Of a stretch of DNA of 5,894 nt, positions 1-5,894 are shown in pieces. Under the pieces are notes generated by a model. It was not told the origin of the DNA. It made no database searches and saw nothing but the letters and a program-made list of their open reading frames with translations. Origin of the DNA: JBBSEX01 sp038239345 (GTDB lineage: Bacteria > Acidobacteriota > Terriglobia > Bryobacterales > Bryobacteraceae); contig JBBSEX010000112.1 in assembly GCA_038239345.1 (NCBI GenBank), forward strand, positions 1 to 5,894, given 5' to 3'. Numbering within the stretch: the first letter of the stretch is position 1; each line of letters opens with the position of its first letter. The position numbers were made by a program, and so were the translations under genes.

Positions 1-2203
1 CAACTTGGACCGTGGCGGAAGTTCCGAGCGGCGGCGTGGCAGTGATTGAGCCGTTGTACTGGCCTGGGGTTAGTTGAGAGGGCAGCAGGCCGACTGAAAC
101 GGCTGTTCCGCTCGCGGATGCGGTCAGCCACGGCGCGCTGGCCGAGGTTGTAAACGCTCCACCCGTTACGGCAAACGACTGGGACGAAGGCCGCGGACCA
201 CCGACGACGAACCGAAACTGCAATGACCCAGGGGTGGCCAAGAGCGGAGAGGTCGCGACCGCAGTTTGGTCCAGCAACTTTGCGAACCAGCCGTCGAGCC
301 CGCCCCCGGGCACGGCCTGGAATGCCTTCTTAACTGGCAAGTCGGGCGAACCCGTTTGTATGGCCCAAACAAACGCCGCACCCGAGTCACGAGCGAACGT
401 AGAGCAGGTTTCGGTATTGCTTCCTGCAAAAAGAGTTGAGTATGCCAGGGCGCCCGAAGGCGTAAACTTAGCCAAAAAGCAGTCACTGCTAGACGGACCG
501 CCACCTTTGAATGTCGTCAGCGAATCCTTCAACGGAAAGTCGAATGAGGTGGCTTGCCCGGAGATGAGCATGTTTCCGTCTACATCAACGGCCAAGCCTC
601 TTGCTGCGTCGTCGCCAGATCCGCCGAGATAAGTCGCGAACAGCAGGTTCCGGCCTGAGGCATCGAGCTTCATAAGAAACGCATTTCCCGCACCCTGCGC
701 CGACGACTGGTATGGACTCTTCATCGTCAGACCTGGTCCTGCTTGGCCCGCTATATAGTAATTGCCGGCGGAATCGAACCGAACGGCTCCCGCGTTACCG
801 ACGGCGTTCCCGGCTACGAGCGATGCAAAGACGATTTTCCCGTCAGGGGACAATCGCGCCACTACCGGCGTCCCTCCACTCCGTGGCTGTGTCTGGATAG
901 CGTTGACAAAAGGGAAATCTGGACTGCTCGTAAACCCCGTCACCGCTATGTCCTGGTTCGGGGCAATTTCAAGACCCCGCATCCAGTTGTCTACGCTGCC
1001 TCCCAAGTAGGTTGAGAAGAGCAGCACGCCTAGGGGCGACACCTTCGTAACAAAGCTGCTTCTATAAGCGCCCGTAGGATAAGCTGGCTGAGCAGCGTTA
1101 AGAGTTGGGAAATCTCTGGATTTTGTGTATCCGGTTAGATATGCATTGCCTTGTGCGTCCGCCGCCAGGGCGTCCACCTCATCCCAATTGCTGCCACCGA
1201 GGAAGCTCGAGTAAATCAGCGTCCGCCCATCGCTCGCTAATTTCGAAACCCAGGCCGTGGAATAGGCCGCAGTGAAGCTCGACTGAAAAGGATTCTTAAG
1301 AGGAAAATTTGAGCCATTGGTGCTGCCCGCAAGAACAATCCCGCCATCGGGCGAAAGCGCTATGGAGGTCGCGTTTGAATAAGCACTGGTTGCAAGCACT
1401 GTAAAAAAGATCACACGGTCCCCAGTCGCGGACATTTTTAGAAGGAACGGCGCGAAATTAACTAGGTTGGTCTGTTGGAAAGGATTTAAGGACGGTGAGG
1501 CAGGCGACTGCGTCCCGCCAGCCATATATATAAAGCCCGCCGAATCGGTCTTGAGATCGAAGATAAAGTCCTGGCCAGGGCCGCCTAGGTATGACGCAAA
1601 TTCCAGCACCGGATCGATTGTCAACTCACGACCTCGATCGTAGTCTCCCAGCGCAATTTGCACTCGGCCATCCCGAATCCGGTACTCCGCATTTATCTCT
1701 CTGCCGTCTTGAAGCACTCGTGGCCGATACTGCCTTAAGCCCCCGATAAGCAGATCCCCATGACCCAATGTGACGGGCTCGCTGAACGCCAACTCGATTT
1801 TCTCCGGATCGCCTCCCGGCTTCACCACCAAGTCGTACTCGATATCTTGACCGTTGCCGTAGTAGATGATGTCCACGCCCGGATACACATTTTTGTAGCG
1901 CAGCTTGGCGTATTGCGGAACGCCAGTGAATAATGCCTTCTCATCACGACCGGCGAGATAGTTTGAATAACCCCCGGTCGGCTCGATTCCCTCCCCCCGC
2001 GCCTTTGTCACTGTGCCGACCAAGCGCATGTGAACGTTCGTTTTGTTCGCGAATACGACCTCGTTGCCGGTGATGTACAGGTACGCGCCCTTTGAACGCC
2101 CGACCCATTCCGTCTGGCCCTTTACTTGGCCTACGTTTGGTTCAAACCAGACGGTCTGGGCACCGAGTGCAAGGCTACATAGAAACAGCACTAGCGCTTT
2201 CAT
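1..2203 (-). CDS. Exported DUF7948 / SBBP propeller protein (paralog 3, 3' end outside the window)
   Basis: The frame starts at ATG 2203-2201 and I read it codon by codon to the window edge: 734 codons with no stop, so the gene is intact here but incomplete. It begins with a signal peptide, MKALVLFLCSLALGA, followed by VWFEPNVGQ. The DUF7948-like domain spans about 18-201 and is roughly 70% identical by eye to gene 2. Seven SBBP blades start near residues 202, 266, 331, 396, 459, 522 and 588. A BACON-like domain starts near 650 (APWLTAS, LPSQLTPGQYNG) and is cut by the edge. IPT/TIG-like and TIGR03437-type domains are expected beyond it by analogy. Several blades are degenerate: the LGG of strand one is lost in blades 2, 5 and 7. 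Besides C9 in the signal peptide, the only cysteines are 575 and 600. C9 is not in a convincing lipobox. The ATG overlaps the gene 2 stop and has no recognisable Shine-Dalgarno. No activity can be assigned. Confidence 0.9.
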   Translation of the reverse strand, partial: MKALVLFLCSLALGAQTVWFEPNVGQVKGQTEWVGRSKGAYLYITGNEVVFANKTNVHMRLVGTVTKARGEGIEPTGGYSNYLAGRDEKALFTGVPQYAKLRYKNVYPGVDIIYYGNGQDIEYDLVVKPGGDPEKIELAFSEPVTLGHGDLLIGGLRQYRPRVLQDGREINAEYRIRDGRVQIALGDYDRGRELTIDPVLEFASYLGGPGQDFIFDLKTDSAGFIYMAGGTQSPASPSLNPFQQTNLVNFAPFLLKMSATGDRVIFFTVLATSAYSNATSIALSPDGGIVLAGSTNGSNFPLKNPFQSSFTAAYSTAWVSKLASDGRTLIYSSFLGGSNWDEVDALAADAQGNAYLTGYTKSRDFPTLNAAQPAYPTGAYRSSFVTKVSPLGVLLFSTYLGGSVDNWMRGLEIAPNQDIAVTGFTSSPDFPFVNAIQTQPRSGGTPVVARLSPDGKIVFASLVAGNAVGNAGAVRFDSAGNYYIAGQAGPGLTMKSPYQSSAQGAGNAFLMKLDASGRNLLFATYLGGSGDDAARGLAVDVDGNMLISGQATSFDFPLKDSLTTFKGGGPSSSDCFLAKFTPSGALAYSTLFAGSNTETCSTFARDSGAAFVWAIQTGSPDLPVKKAFQAVPGGGLDGWFAKLLDQTAVATSPLLATPGSLQFRFVVGGPRPSSQSFAVTGGAFTTSASAPWLTASASGTAVSVGLLPSQLTPGQYNGSITATPPLGTSATVQV
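260..1600 (-). repeat. Seven SBBP beta-propeller repeats in paralog 3
   Basis: Residues 202 to about 648 of gene 3 carry seven blades in the same register as gene 2. Clear first strands are FASYLGG, YSSFLGG, FSTYLGG and FATYLGG; blades 2, 5 and 7 are degenerate (FFTVLAT, FASLVAG, YSTLFAG). The DFP.KN-type motif varies from FPLKNPFQ to LPVKKAFQ. Blade-to-blade identity with gene 2 is only about 40-45% by eye in the blades I compared, well below the N-terminal domain. Confidence 0.85.
2200..2203 (-). promoter_or_regulatory. ATGA stop/start overlap, gene 2 to gene 3
   Basis: The minus strand reads ...ACACTCCCATGAAAG: the ATG of gene 3 (2203-2201) overlaps the TGA of gene 2 (2202-2200). The preceding 25 bases hold no purine-rich Shine-Dalgarno, so initiation probably depends on ribosomes finishing gene 2. 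The bases just before this overlap differ from those at the gene 1/2 junction, yet the ATGA arrangement is the same. Confidence 0.85.
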
Positions 2204-5200
2204 GGGAGTGTGTATAAAAACGATTTACTCGATGCTGTCCCGGCAGTAAGCACGATGGTGATAGGCCCGCTTGCGGTAGCGCTCGGAAGCATCACGTTGA
2301 TCTGGTTCGCTCCTTGCACCAGGCCCGGTGCCGCGCCTGCGTATAGGACCTGGGCCGGTTCGCCGTTGACCGTTGCGGAGACCGGAAGCTCGCACACAGG
2401 CAGCGCATCTTTCGTGAGCACGCCGCAGCCGGTTGCGTATAGCGTGAGCGTGCCGTCTCCATTTGATATTGCCGCGAAGATGCCGGGCGCGGATGGTGCT
2501 AGATCCAAGCTCACTGGAATGGATGAGCCGACTTTAAGCGCGGTTTTCGGACCGTTCACGGTGTACGGAACCGTGGCGCTGATCTGCGTCGCTGACGAGT
2601 ACACGACTGTTGCCGGGATGTTGTCGAACGTGACATTCCCGGCCAGATTCGTGCCGAAGATGGTGACGATTTCACCCGGCGCGACCGGGCCGTCAGCGAA
2701 ACTGCCTGCGTTCACGACAGAAGCAGCCGTAAAGCTTGGTGCCACCACGCCAACCGAAAGCGCAACCACGTTCGACAGCGCGGACTGGGGATTCTGGACG
2801 GCAATGCTCAACGTGTAAGCGTCTATGAGATTGCCGGCCGGTACGCTGAATACCAATGTCGAGGCGTCCACGAATTGTACGGGAGTGGTCAACCACGGTA
2901 GCCCGTTTACCTGAAGCACGGAAACTTTGGTAAATCCGGAGCCGTGCACCGTCACTCTCGTGTCGTCCGATCCAATGGCGATGATGGATGGTTCAACAGA
3001 CGTAATCACCGCCGCAGGCGCCAGCACCAGAAACGACACATCTACGGTGGCTGGTGTGCCTGCGGGAGGCGTCAATTGAACAATGCCTGTGTAAGCTCCG
3101 GGAGCCAGACCGGAGGGCAGTACCGAAACGCTTAGAGAAGATCCGAGACTGGAACCCGCCAACCACGGAGAGGAGCTAGTTGGTGTAAACGGCGCACCAG
3201 CAACCGCGACAGTTTGCGGGGACGGAATGCTCCCACCCTGCACGTACTGAAAAGCGACTCGGCTGGGCGTGGTCGAGATCGGGGATTGGCTAATCGCGGT
3301 ATTGTCTGAGATTCTCGATAGAAACCCGTCTTCTCCTCCTCCATATATCGCCTGAAACGCATTCTTCACAGGAAAGTCGACCGAGCCAGTAACCCCAGCC
3401 ACAAACGCGTTACCCTGGGAATCGAGCGCAATACCAGTTAAGAAATCGCCATTGCTACCACCAAGAAAAGTCGAATAGACTAGTGCGGACCCCGATGGAT
3501 CTAATTTCGCAACAAACGCGTCGGCATTTAGGATACCCCCGCCAGCGAACTTCTGGAGGGAATTCTTAGTAGGAAAGTCTGCGGAGTCAGCCTCCCCGGC
3601 TACGTAGACGCTACCAAACGAATCTACCGCGATTGCCCTGGCGAGCGATCTCCCAGTCCCACCCAGATAGGTAGCATAAATGGTATTTTGCATCTTCGCA
3701 TCGAACTTAGCCACGAACGCACTCGTGCTCGAAAGTGGGGAACTCTGATAAGCGTTCTTGGTTTGGAAGTTGCCATCGGTGTACCCGGCAACGTAAATGC
3801 TGCCTGACCGGTCTGTCGCTACTGCGAACGTATCCCCGGCTATCGGACCGCCGTAAAACGTCGCGAAAATCACGCTCTGCCCATCCGGGGCGAATTTCAT
3901 CAGCGACGGAGTCTGATTTAAACCTTTCGACGTGAATTGCGTCTGAATTGGGTTCTTGAACGGAAAATCCGCGGAGGCTGATGCGCCACCAACGATTACG
4001 CCACCGTCATTCGCGAGTGTTACTGCATAGCAGGCATCCGTACCGCTTCCACCGTAATAGGTCGAAAACGCAAGGCTACCGGAAGGAGTAATCTTTGCCA
4101 GAAAGCAATCCAGTCCGCCGCCGGAAGTAGGTTGAATGGCGTTCTTCGTTGGGAAATCCTGGGACTCAGTCCATCCCGCAAAATAGGCGTTGCCTTGCCC
4201 ATCTACCACAACGGACCAAGAATACTCGACGCCGCTTCCGCCCAGGTATGTCGAATAGACAAGCGATTTTCCATCGGGAGTTAGCTTGGTCATGAAACCG
4301 GTCCAAAGCCGCGCTTTAAAGTCGGTTTGGATTGGATTCTTAAGAGGAAACCTGGCAGATTCCGTTGTACCGGTGAGGATCGGACTACCGTTCGAGTCCA
4401 CAGTGATGCCCAACGCTTGATCCCAACCATTCGATCCGAGTACGGAATAGTAGAGAAGTTGTTTGCCGTCCGTGGCGAACTTGAACACCGCTGGCTCCAA
4501 ACCGACAATGTTCGTCTGCTGAAACGGGTTCAGGTTAGGGGTTGCGGGAGATTGCGTCGCGATGGAGACGTATATGTTTCCCGACGGATCGAGTGCGATG
4601 CCATGTGCGTTGTCCGTGCCCGGCCCACCGAGAAATGTAGAGAATTCCAAAACTGGGTCGATGGTCAACTCGTGCGTTCGATCATAGTCAGCGAGCGCCA
4701 ACTGCACGCGCCCCGTTGAGCTTAGCGCGTAATCCGCCCGGATCGCGACTCCGTGCTGAATCACCCGAGGCCGGTGTTGACGCAAACCCGCAACGACCAA
4801 ATCGCCGTGGTCAATCTTCACCGGCTCGCTGAAAGCCAGCTCGATCCTGTCGGGATTCGCGCCCGGCTTTACGACGAAGTCATACTCCGCGTTGCGCCCT
4901 GACCCGTAGTACACGAGGTCGATGCCCGGATAGACATCCCGGTACTTGAGCCGGGCATAGTGCGGGATGCCCGTGAACCATGTCTGCTCGTCCCTGCCCG
5001 TGAAGTAGTTGGAGTAGCCTCCGGTAGGCTCTAACCCTTCCACCCGCGCGTGCGCCGACGCACCGACCAGCCGCATATGAACGTTGGTCTTGTTGGCGTA
5101 CACGACCTCATTGCCGGTGATGTAAAGGTAGGCACCTTTCGAATGGCCGACCCACTCGGCCTGGCCTTTCACCTGGCCGACGTTCGGTTCAAACCAAACG

Positions 5201-5250
5201 GACTGCGCGTTCATCACAAAAATTGAAACTAGCCCAAGTAGAAATCTCAT
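2200..5250 (-). CDS. Exported DUF7948 / seven-blade SBBP propeller protein with BACON-like, IPT/TIG-like and TIGR03437-type domains (paralog 2, complete)
   Basis: This gene encodes 1016 residues. I chose the ATG at 5250 because MRFLLGLVSIFVMNA is a short signal peptide (cleavage near A15) directly followed by VWFEPNVGQ, the usual opening of the family. An ATG at 5439 in the same frame only adds an Arg-rich stretch lying over gene 1. Domains in order: DUF7948-like at about 18-202 (NYFTGRDE, VYPGIDLVYYG, EYDFVVKPGA, LTIDPVLEFST); seven SBBP blades at 203-651; a BACON-like Ig fold at about 652-746 (SPWLAGS, LPSGLAPGAYTG); an IPT/TIG-like domain at about 747-834 (VTVHGSGF); and a TIGR03437-type domain at about 836-1016. 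The mature protein has only four cysteines, 382/407 and 942/953, arranged as two likely disulfide pairs. The protein is presumably periplasmic or on the surface. No catalytic motif is visible; a scaffold, adhesion or glycan-binding role is inference from the fold types. Both ends overlap the neighbouring genes by ATGA. Confidence 0.93.
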   Translation of the reverse strand: MRFLLGLVSIFVMNAQSVWFEPNVGQVKGQAEWVGHSKGAYLYITGNEVVYANKTNVHMRLVGASAHARVEGLEPTGGYSNYFTGRDEQTWFTGIPHYARLKYRDVYPGIDLVYYGSGRNAEYDFVVKPGANPDRIELAFSEPVKIDHGDLVVAGLRQHRPRVIQHGVAIRADYALSSTGRVQLALADYDRTHELTIDPVLEFSTFLGGPGTDNAHGIALDPSGNIYVSIATQSPATPNLNPFQQTNIVGLEPAVFKFATDGKQLLYYSVLGSNGWDQALGITVDSNGSPILTGTTESARFPLKNPIQTDFKARLWTGFMTKLTPDGKSLVYSTYLGGSGVEYSWSVVVDGQGNAYFAGWTESQDFPTKNAIQPTSGGGLDCFLAKITPSGSLAFSTYYGGSGTDACYAVTLANDGGVIVGGASASADFPFKNPIQTQFTSKGLNQTPSLMKFAPDGQSVIFATFYGGPIAGDTFAVATDRSGSIYVAGYTDGNFQTKNAYQSSPLSSTSAFVAKFDAKMQNTIYATYLGGTGRSLARAIAVDSFGSVYVAGEADSADFPTKNSLQKFAGGGILNADAFVAKLDPSGSALVYSTFLGGSNGDFLTGIALDSQGNAFVAGVTGSVDFPVKNAFQAIYGGGEDGFLSRISDNTAISQSPISTTPSRVAFQYVQGGSIPSPQTVAVAGAPFTPTSSSPWLAGSSLGSSLSVSVLPSGLAPGAYTGIVQLTPPAGTPATVDVSFLVLAPAAVITSVEPSIIAIGSDDTRVTVHGSGFTKVSVLQVNGLPWLTTPVQFVDASTLVFSVPAGNLIDAYTLSIAVQNPQSALSNVVALSVGVVAPSFTAASVVNAGSFADGPVAPGEIVTIFGTNLAGNVTFDNIPATVVYSSATQISATVPYTVNGPKTALKVGSSIPVSLDLAPSAPGIFAAISNGDGTLTLYATGCGVLTKDALPVCELPVSATVNGEPAQVLYAGAAPGLVQGANQINVMLPSATASGPITIVLTAGTASSKSFLYTLP
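2750..2796. repeat. 47-bp perfect direct repeat, copy in gene 2
   Basis: These 47 bases are identical to 5794-5840 and lie in the same direction, 3044 bp apart. They encode the QNPQSALSNVVALSVG stretch joining the IPT/TIG-like and TIGR03437-type domains. The flanks are similar but not identical. The repeat marks the tandem duplication and is a possible site for recombination or gene conversion. Confidence 0.9.
3298..4644 (-). repeat. Seven SBBP beta-propeller repeats in paralog 2
   Basis: Seven protein repeats of about 60-67 residues start at residues 203, 267, 332, 395, 462, 525 and 592 of gene 2. The consensus is Y/F-S-T-F/Y-L/Y-G-G, then D..G..Y.AG.T.S.DFP.KN..Q, then D.F.AK..P.G. Blade 1 replaces the DFPTKN motif with TQSPATPNLNPFQQTN, a variant also seen in blade 1 of gene 3. 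Seven repeats suit a single closed seven-blade propeller. The end at about residue 651 is set by the loss of periodicity before the BACON-like domain. Confidence 0.88.
5247..5250 (-). promoter_or_regulatory. ATGA stop/start overlap, gene 1 to gene 2
   Basis: The minus strand reads ...TTGAGGCTATGAG: the ATG of gene 2 (5250-5248) shares two bases with the TGA of gene 1 (5249-5247). A GAGG ends only two bases before the ATG, which is too close for a typical Shine-Dalgarno. Termination-reinitiation coupling is the likely mode of translation (inference). Confidence 0.85.
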
Positions 5251-5894
5251 AGCCTCAAGGAAAATGGTTTGCTCGATGCGGTCCCAACAGTGAGGATGAT
5301 GCTCACCGAGCCACTCGTGACATCGGCTGGAAGCATCACGTTGACTTGGTTTGCTCCTTGAACGAGGCCGGGTGCGCTGCCTGCGTACAGGACCTGTGCG
5401 GGTTCGGCGTTGACGGTCGCCGAGACCGGAAGCTGGCACAAAGGTAAAGCGTCCCCCGTGAGTTGTCCGCAGCCGGTTGTGTACACCGTGAGCGTGCCAT
5501 CTCCATTCGCGATGTCGGCGAAGATTCCGGGTGCGGAGGGTGCCACATCCAAGCTGACGGGAATGGACAAGCCGACTTTCAGCGCGGTTTTCGGACCGGT
5601 TACTGTGTACGGAACTGTGGCGCTGATCTGAGTGGCTGACGAGTACACGATCGTTGCCGGGATGTTGTCGAAGCTAACGTTCCCAGCGAGATTCGTTCCG
5701 AAGATCGTGATGATTTCGCCCGGCGCAACTGGCCCACCTGCGAAGCTGCCGGCATTCACGACAGAAGCTGCCGTAAAGCTGGGTGCCAACACACCAACCG
5801 AAAGCGCAACCACGTTCGACAGCGCGGACTGGGGATTCTGCACCGTGAAAGGCAAACTATATGCATCTAGTAAATTGGCTGCCGGTACGCTGAA
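5247..5894 (-). CDS. C-terminal end of a large exported SBBP/TIGR03437-type protein (paralog 1, 5' end outside the window)
   Basis: The frame is open from the window edge to a TGA at 5249-5247, giving 215 residues. A TTG near 5855 is internal, not a start: the frame continues upstream with FSVPAANLLDAYSL, which matches the end of the IPT/TIG-like domain of the next gene. The rest is a TIGR03437-type C-terminal domain, recognisable from APSFTAASVVNAGSF, GEIITIFGTNLAG, SAPGIF and TGCG. By eye it is about four fifths identical to the end of gene 2. Its only two cysteines (codons 5469-5471 and 5436-5438) lie 11 residues apart and are matched in gene 2, suggesting a disulfide in an exported domain. 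The stop overlaps the gene 2 start by four bases, so the two are very likely cotranscribed. I infer that the missing part carries the same DUF7948 and propeller modules, but this cannot be seen here. The function of the domain is not known; a role in cell-surface retention is only a guess. Confidence 0.9.
   Translation of the reverse strand, partial: FSVPAANLLDAYSLPFTVQNPQSALSNVVALSVGVLAPSFTAASVVNAGSFAGGPVAPGEIITIFGTNLAGNVSFDNIPATIVYSSATQISATVPYTVTGPKTALKVGLSIPVSLDVAPSAPGIFADIANGDGTLTVYTTGCGQLTGDALPLCQLPVSATVNAEPAQVLYAGSAPGLVQGANQVNVMLPADVTSGSVSIILTVGTASSKPFSLRL
5794..5840. repeat. 47-bp perfect direct repeat, copy in gene 1
   Basis: Second copy of the repeat at 2750-2796, at the equivalent place in gene 1. 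Mismatches begin at once on both sides (a against g on the left, c against g on the right), so 47 bp is the full exact match. Confidence 0.9.

Larger units (their letters stand above)
2204..5250 (-). repeat. One unit of a tandem gene duplication (start-to-start period 3047 bp)
   Basis: From the start of gene 2 to the start of gene 3 is 3047 bp. Homologous landmarks recur one unit apart: the VWFEPNVGQVKGQ coding region (near 5160-5200 and 2115-2155), a 17-bp identity in blade 2 (4334-4350 and 1290-1306), and the C-terminal 47-bp repeat. At least three units are present, because gene 1 supplies a third 3' end. The array may continue beyond both window edges. Confidence 0.85.

Noticed and set aside
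166..504. Short open frame on the minus strand inside gene 3
   Set aside because: It is out of frame with gene 3, which is open and family-like through the whole region; the Arg/Ser-rich product looks like a shadow.
1..2203. Possibility that gene 3 is a pseudogene or frameshifted
   Set aside because: Reading every codon from 2203 to the edge found no stop, and the family motifs continue in the same frame to the end.
2159..2203. Lipoprotein signal in gene 3 (C9 in the leader)
   Set aside because: The residues before C9 (LFL) do not fit a lipobox, and the cysteine lies within the hydrophobic core of the leader. An ordinary signal peptidase site near residue 15 fits better.
2204..2230. Promoter or terminator between gene 2 and gene 3
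   Set aside because: The A/T-rich stretch near 2214-2227 is the coding end of gene 2. There is no intergenic gap, no inverted repeat with a T run, and no convincing -35/-10 pair.
2210..2818. 202-residue open frame on the plus strand opposite the end of gene 2
   Set aside because: It is antisense to a conserved domain and resembles no family; a similar shadow (5410-5631) appears opposite gene 1, as expected for antisense of a repeated coding region.
5251..5439. Upstream extension of gene 2 to an ATG at 5439
   Set aside because: The extra 63 residues are Arg-rich, lie out of frame over the conserved end of gene 1, and would bury a clear signal peptide.
1..5894. CRISPR array, mobile element or RNA gene
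   Set aside because: The repeats are protein-coding blades and paralog duplications of variable sequence. No short identical spaced repeats, transposase motifs, terminal inverted repeats or tRNA/rRNA-like sequence were seen.

Overview
The window is essentially 100% coding, all on the minus strand. It holds parts of three tandem paralogous genes for very large exported proteins of the DUF7948 / SBBP beta-propeller type. Such proteins, ending in the C-terminal domain described as TIGR03437 (first defined in Solibacter), are typical of Acidobacteriota, especially Solibacter/Bryobacter-like soil bacteria. The lineage call rests on that domain architecture alone.

Layout in the direction of transcription (right to left). 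Gene 1 (5894 to 5247) is only the 3' end of a gene: the tail of an IPT/TIG-like domain plus a complete TIGR03437-type domain. Gene 2 (5250 to 2200) is complete, 1016 residues: short signal peptide, DUF7948-like N-terminal domain, seven SBBP blades, a BACON-like Ig-fold domain, an IPT/TIG-like domain and a TIGR03437-type domain. Gene 3 (2203 to 1) has the same order. It stays open for 734 codons and leaves the window inside its BACON-like domain. Both gene junctions are four-base ATGA overlaps. There is no intergenic DNA, so no promoter, terminator or RNA gene lies inside the window.

The picture is a tandem duplication with a start-to-start period of 3047 bp, in an operon whose members are probably translationally coupled. 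By eye, the N-terminal domain (genes 2 and 3) and the C-terminal domain (genes 1 and 2) are well conserved, while the propellers have diverged to roughly 40-45% identity. That fits a constant export/anchoring frame carrying different propeller faces, but no ligand or enzymatic activity can be read from the sequence. The most distinctive details are a cysteine pair with identical 25-residue spacing placed at different blade junctions in genes 2 and 3, the repeated ATGA coupling without a good Shine-Dalgarno, and a 47-bp perfect repeat between the C-terminal coding regions.
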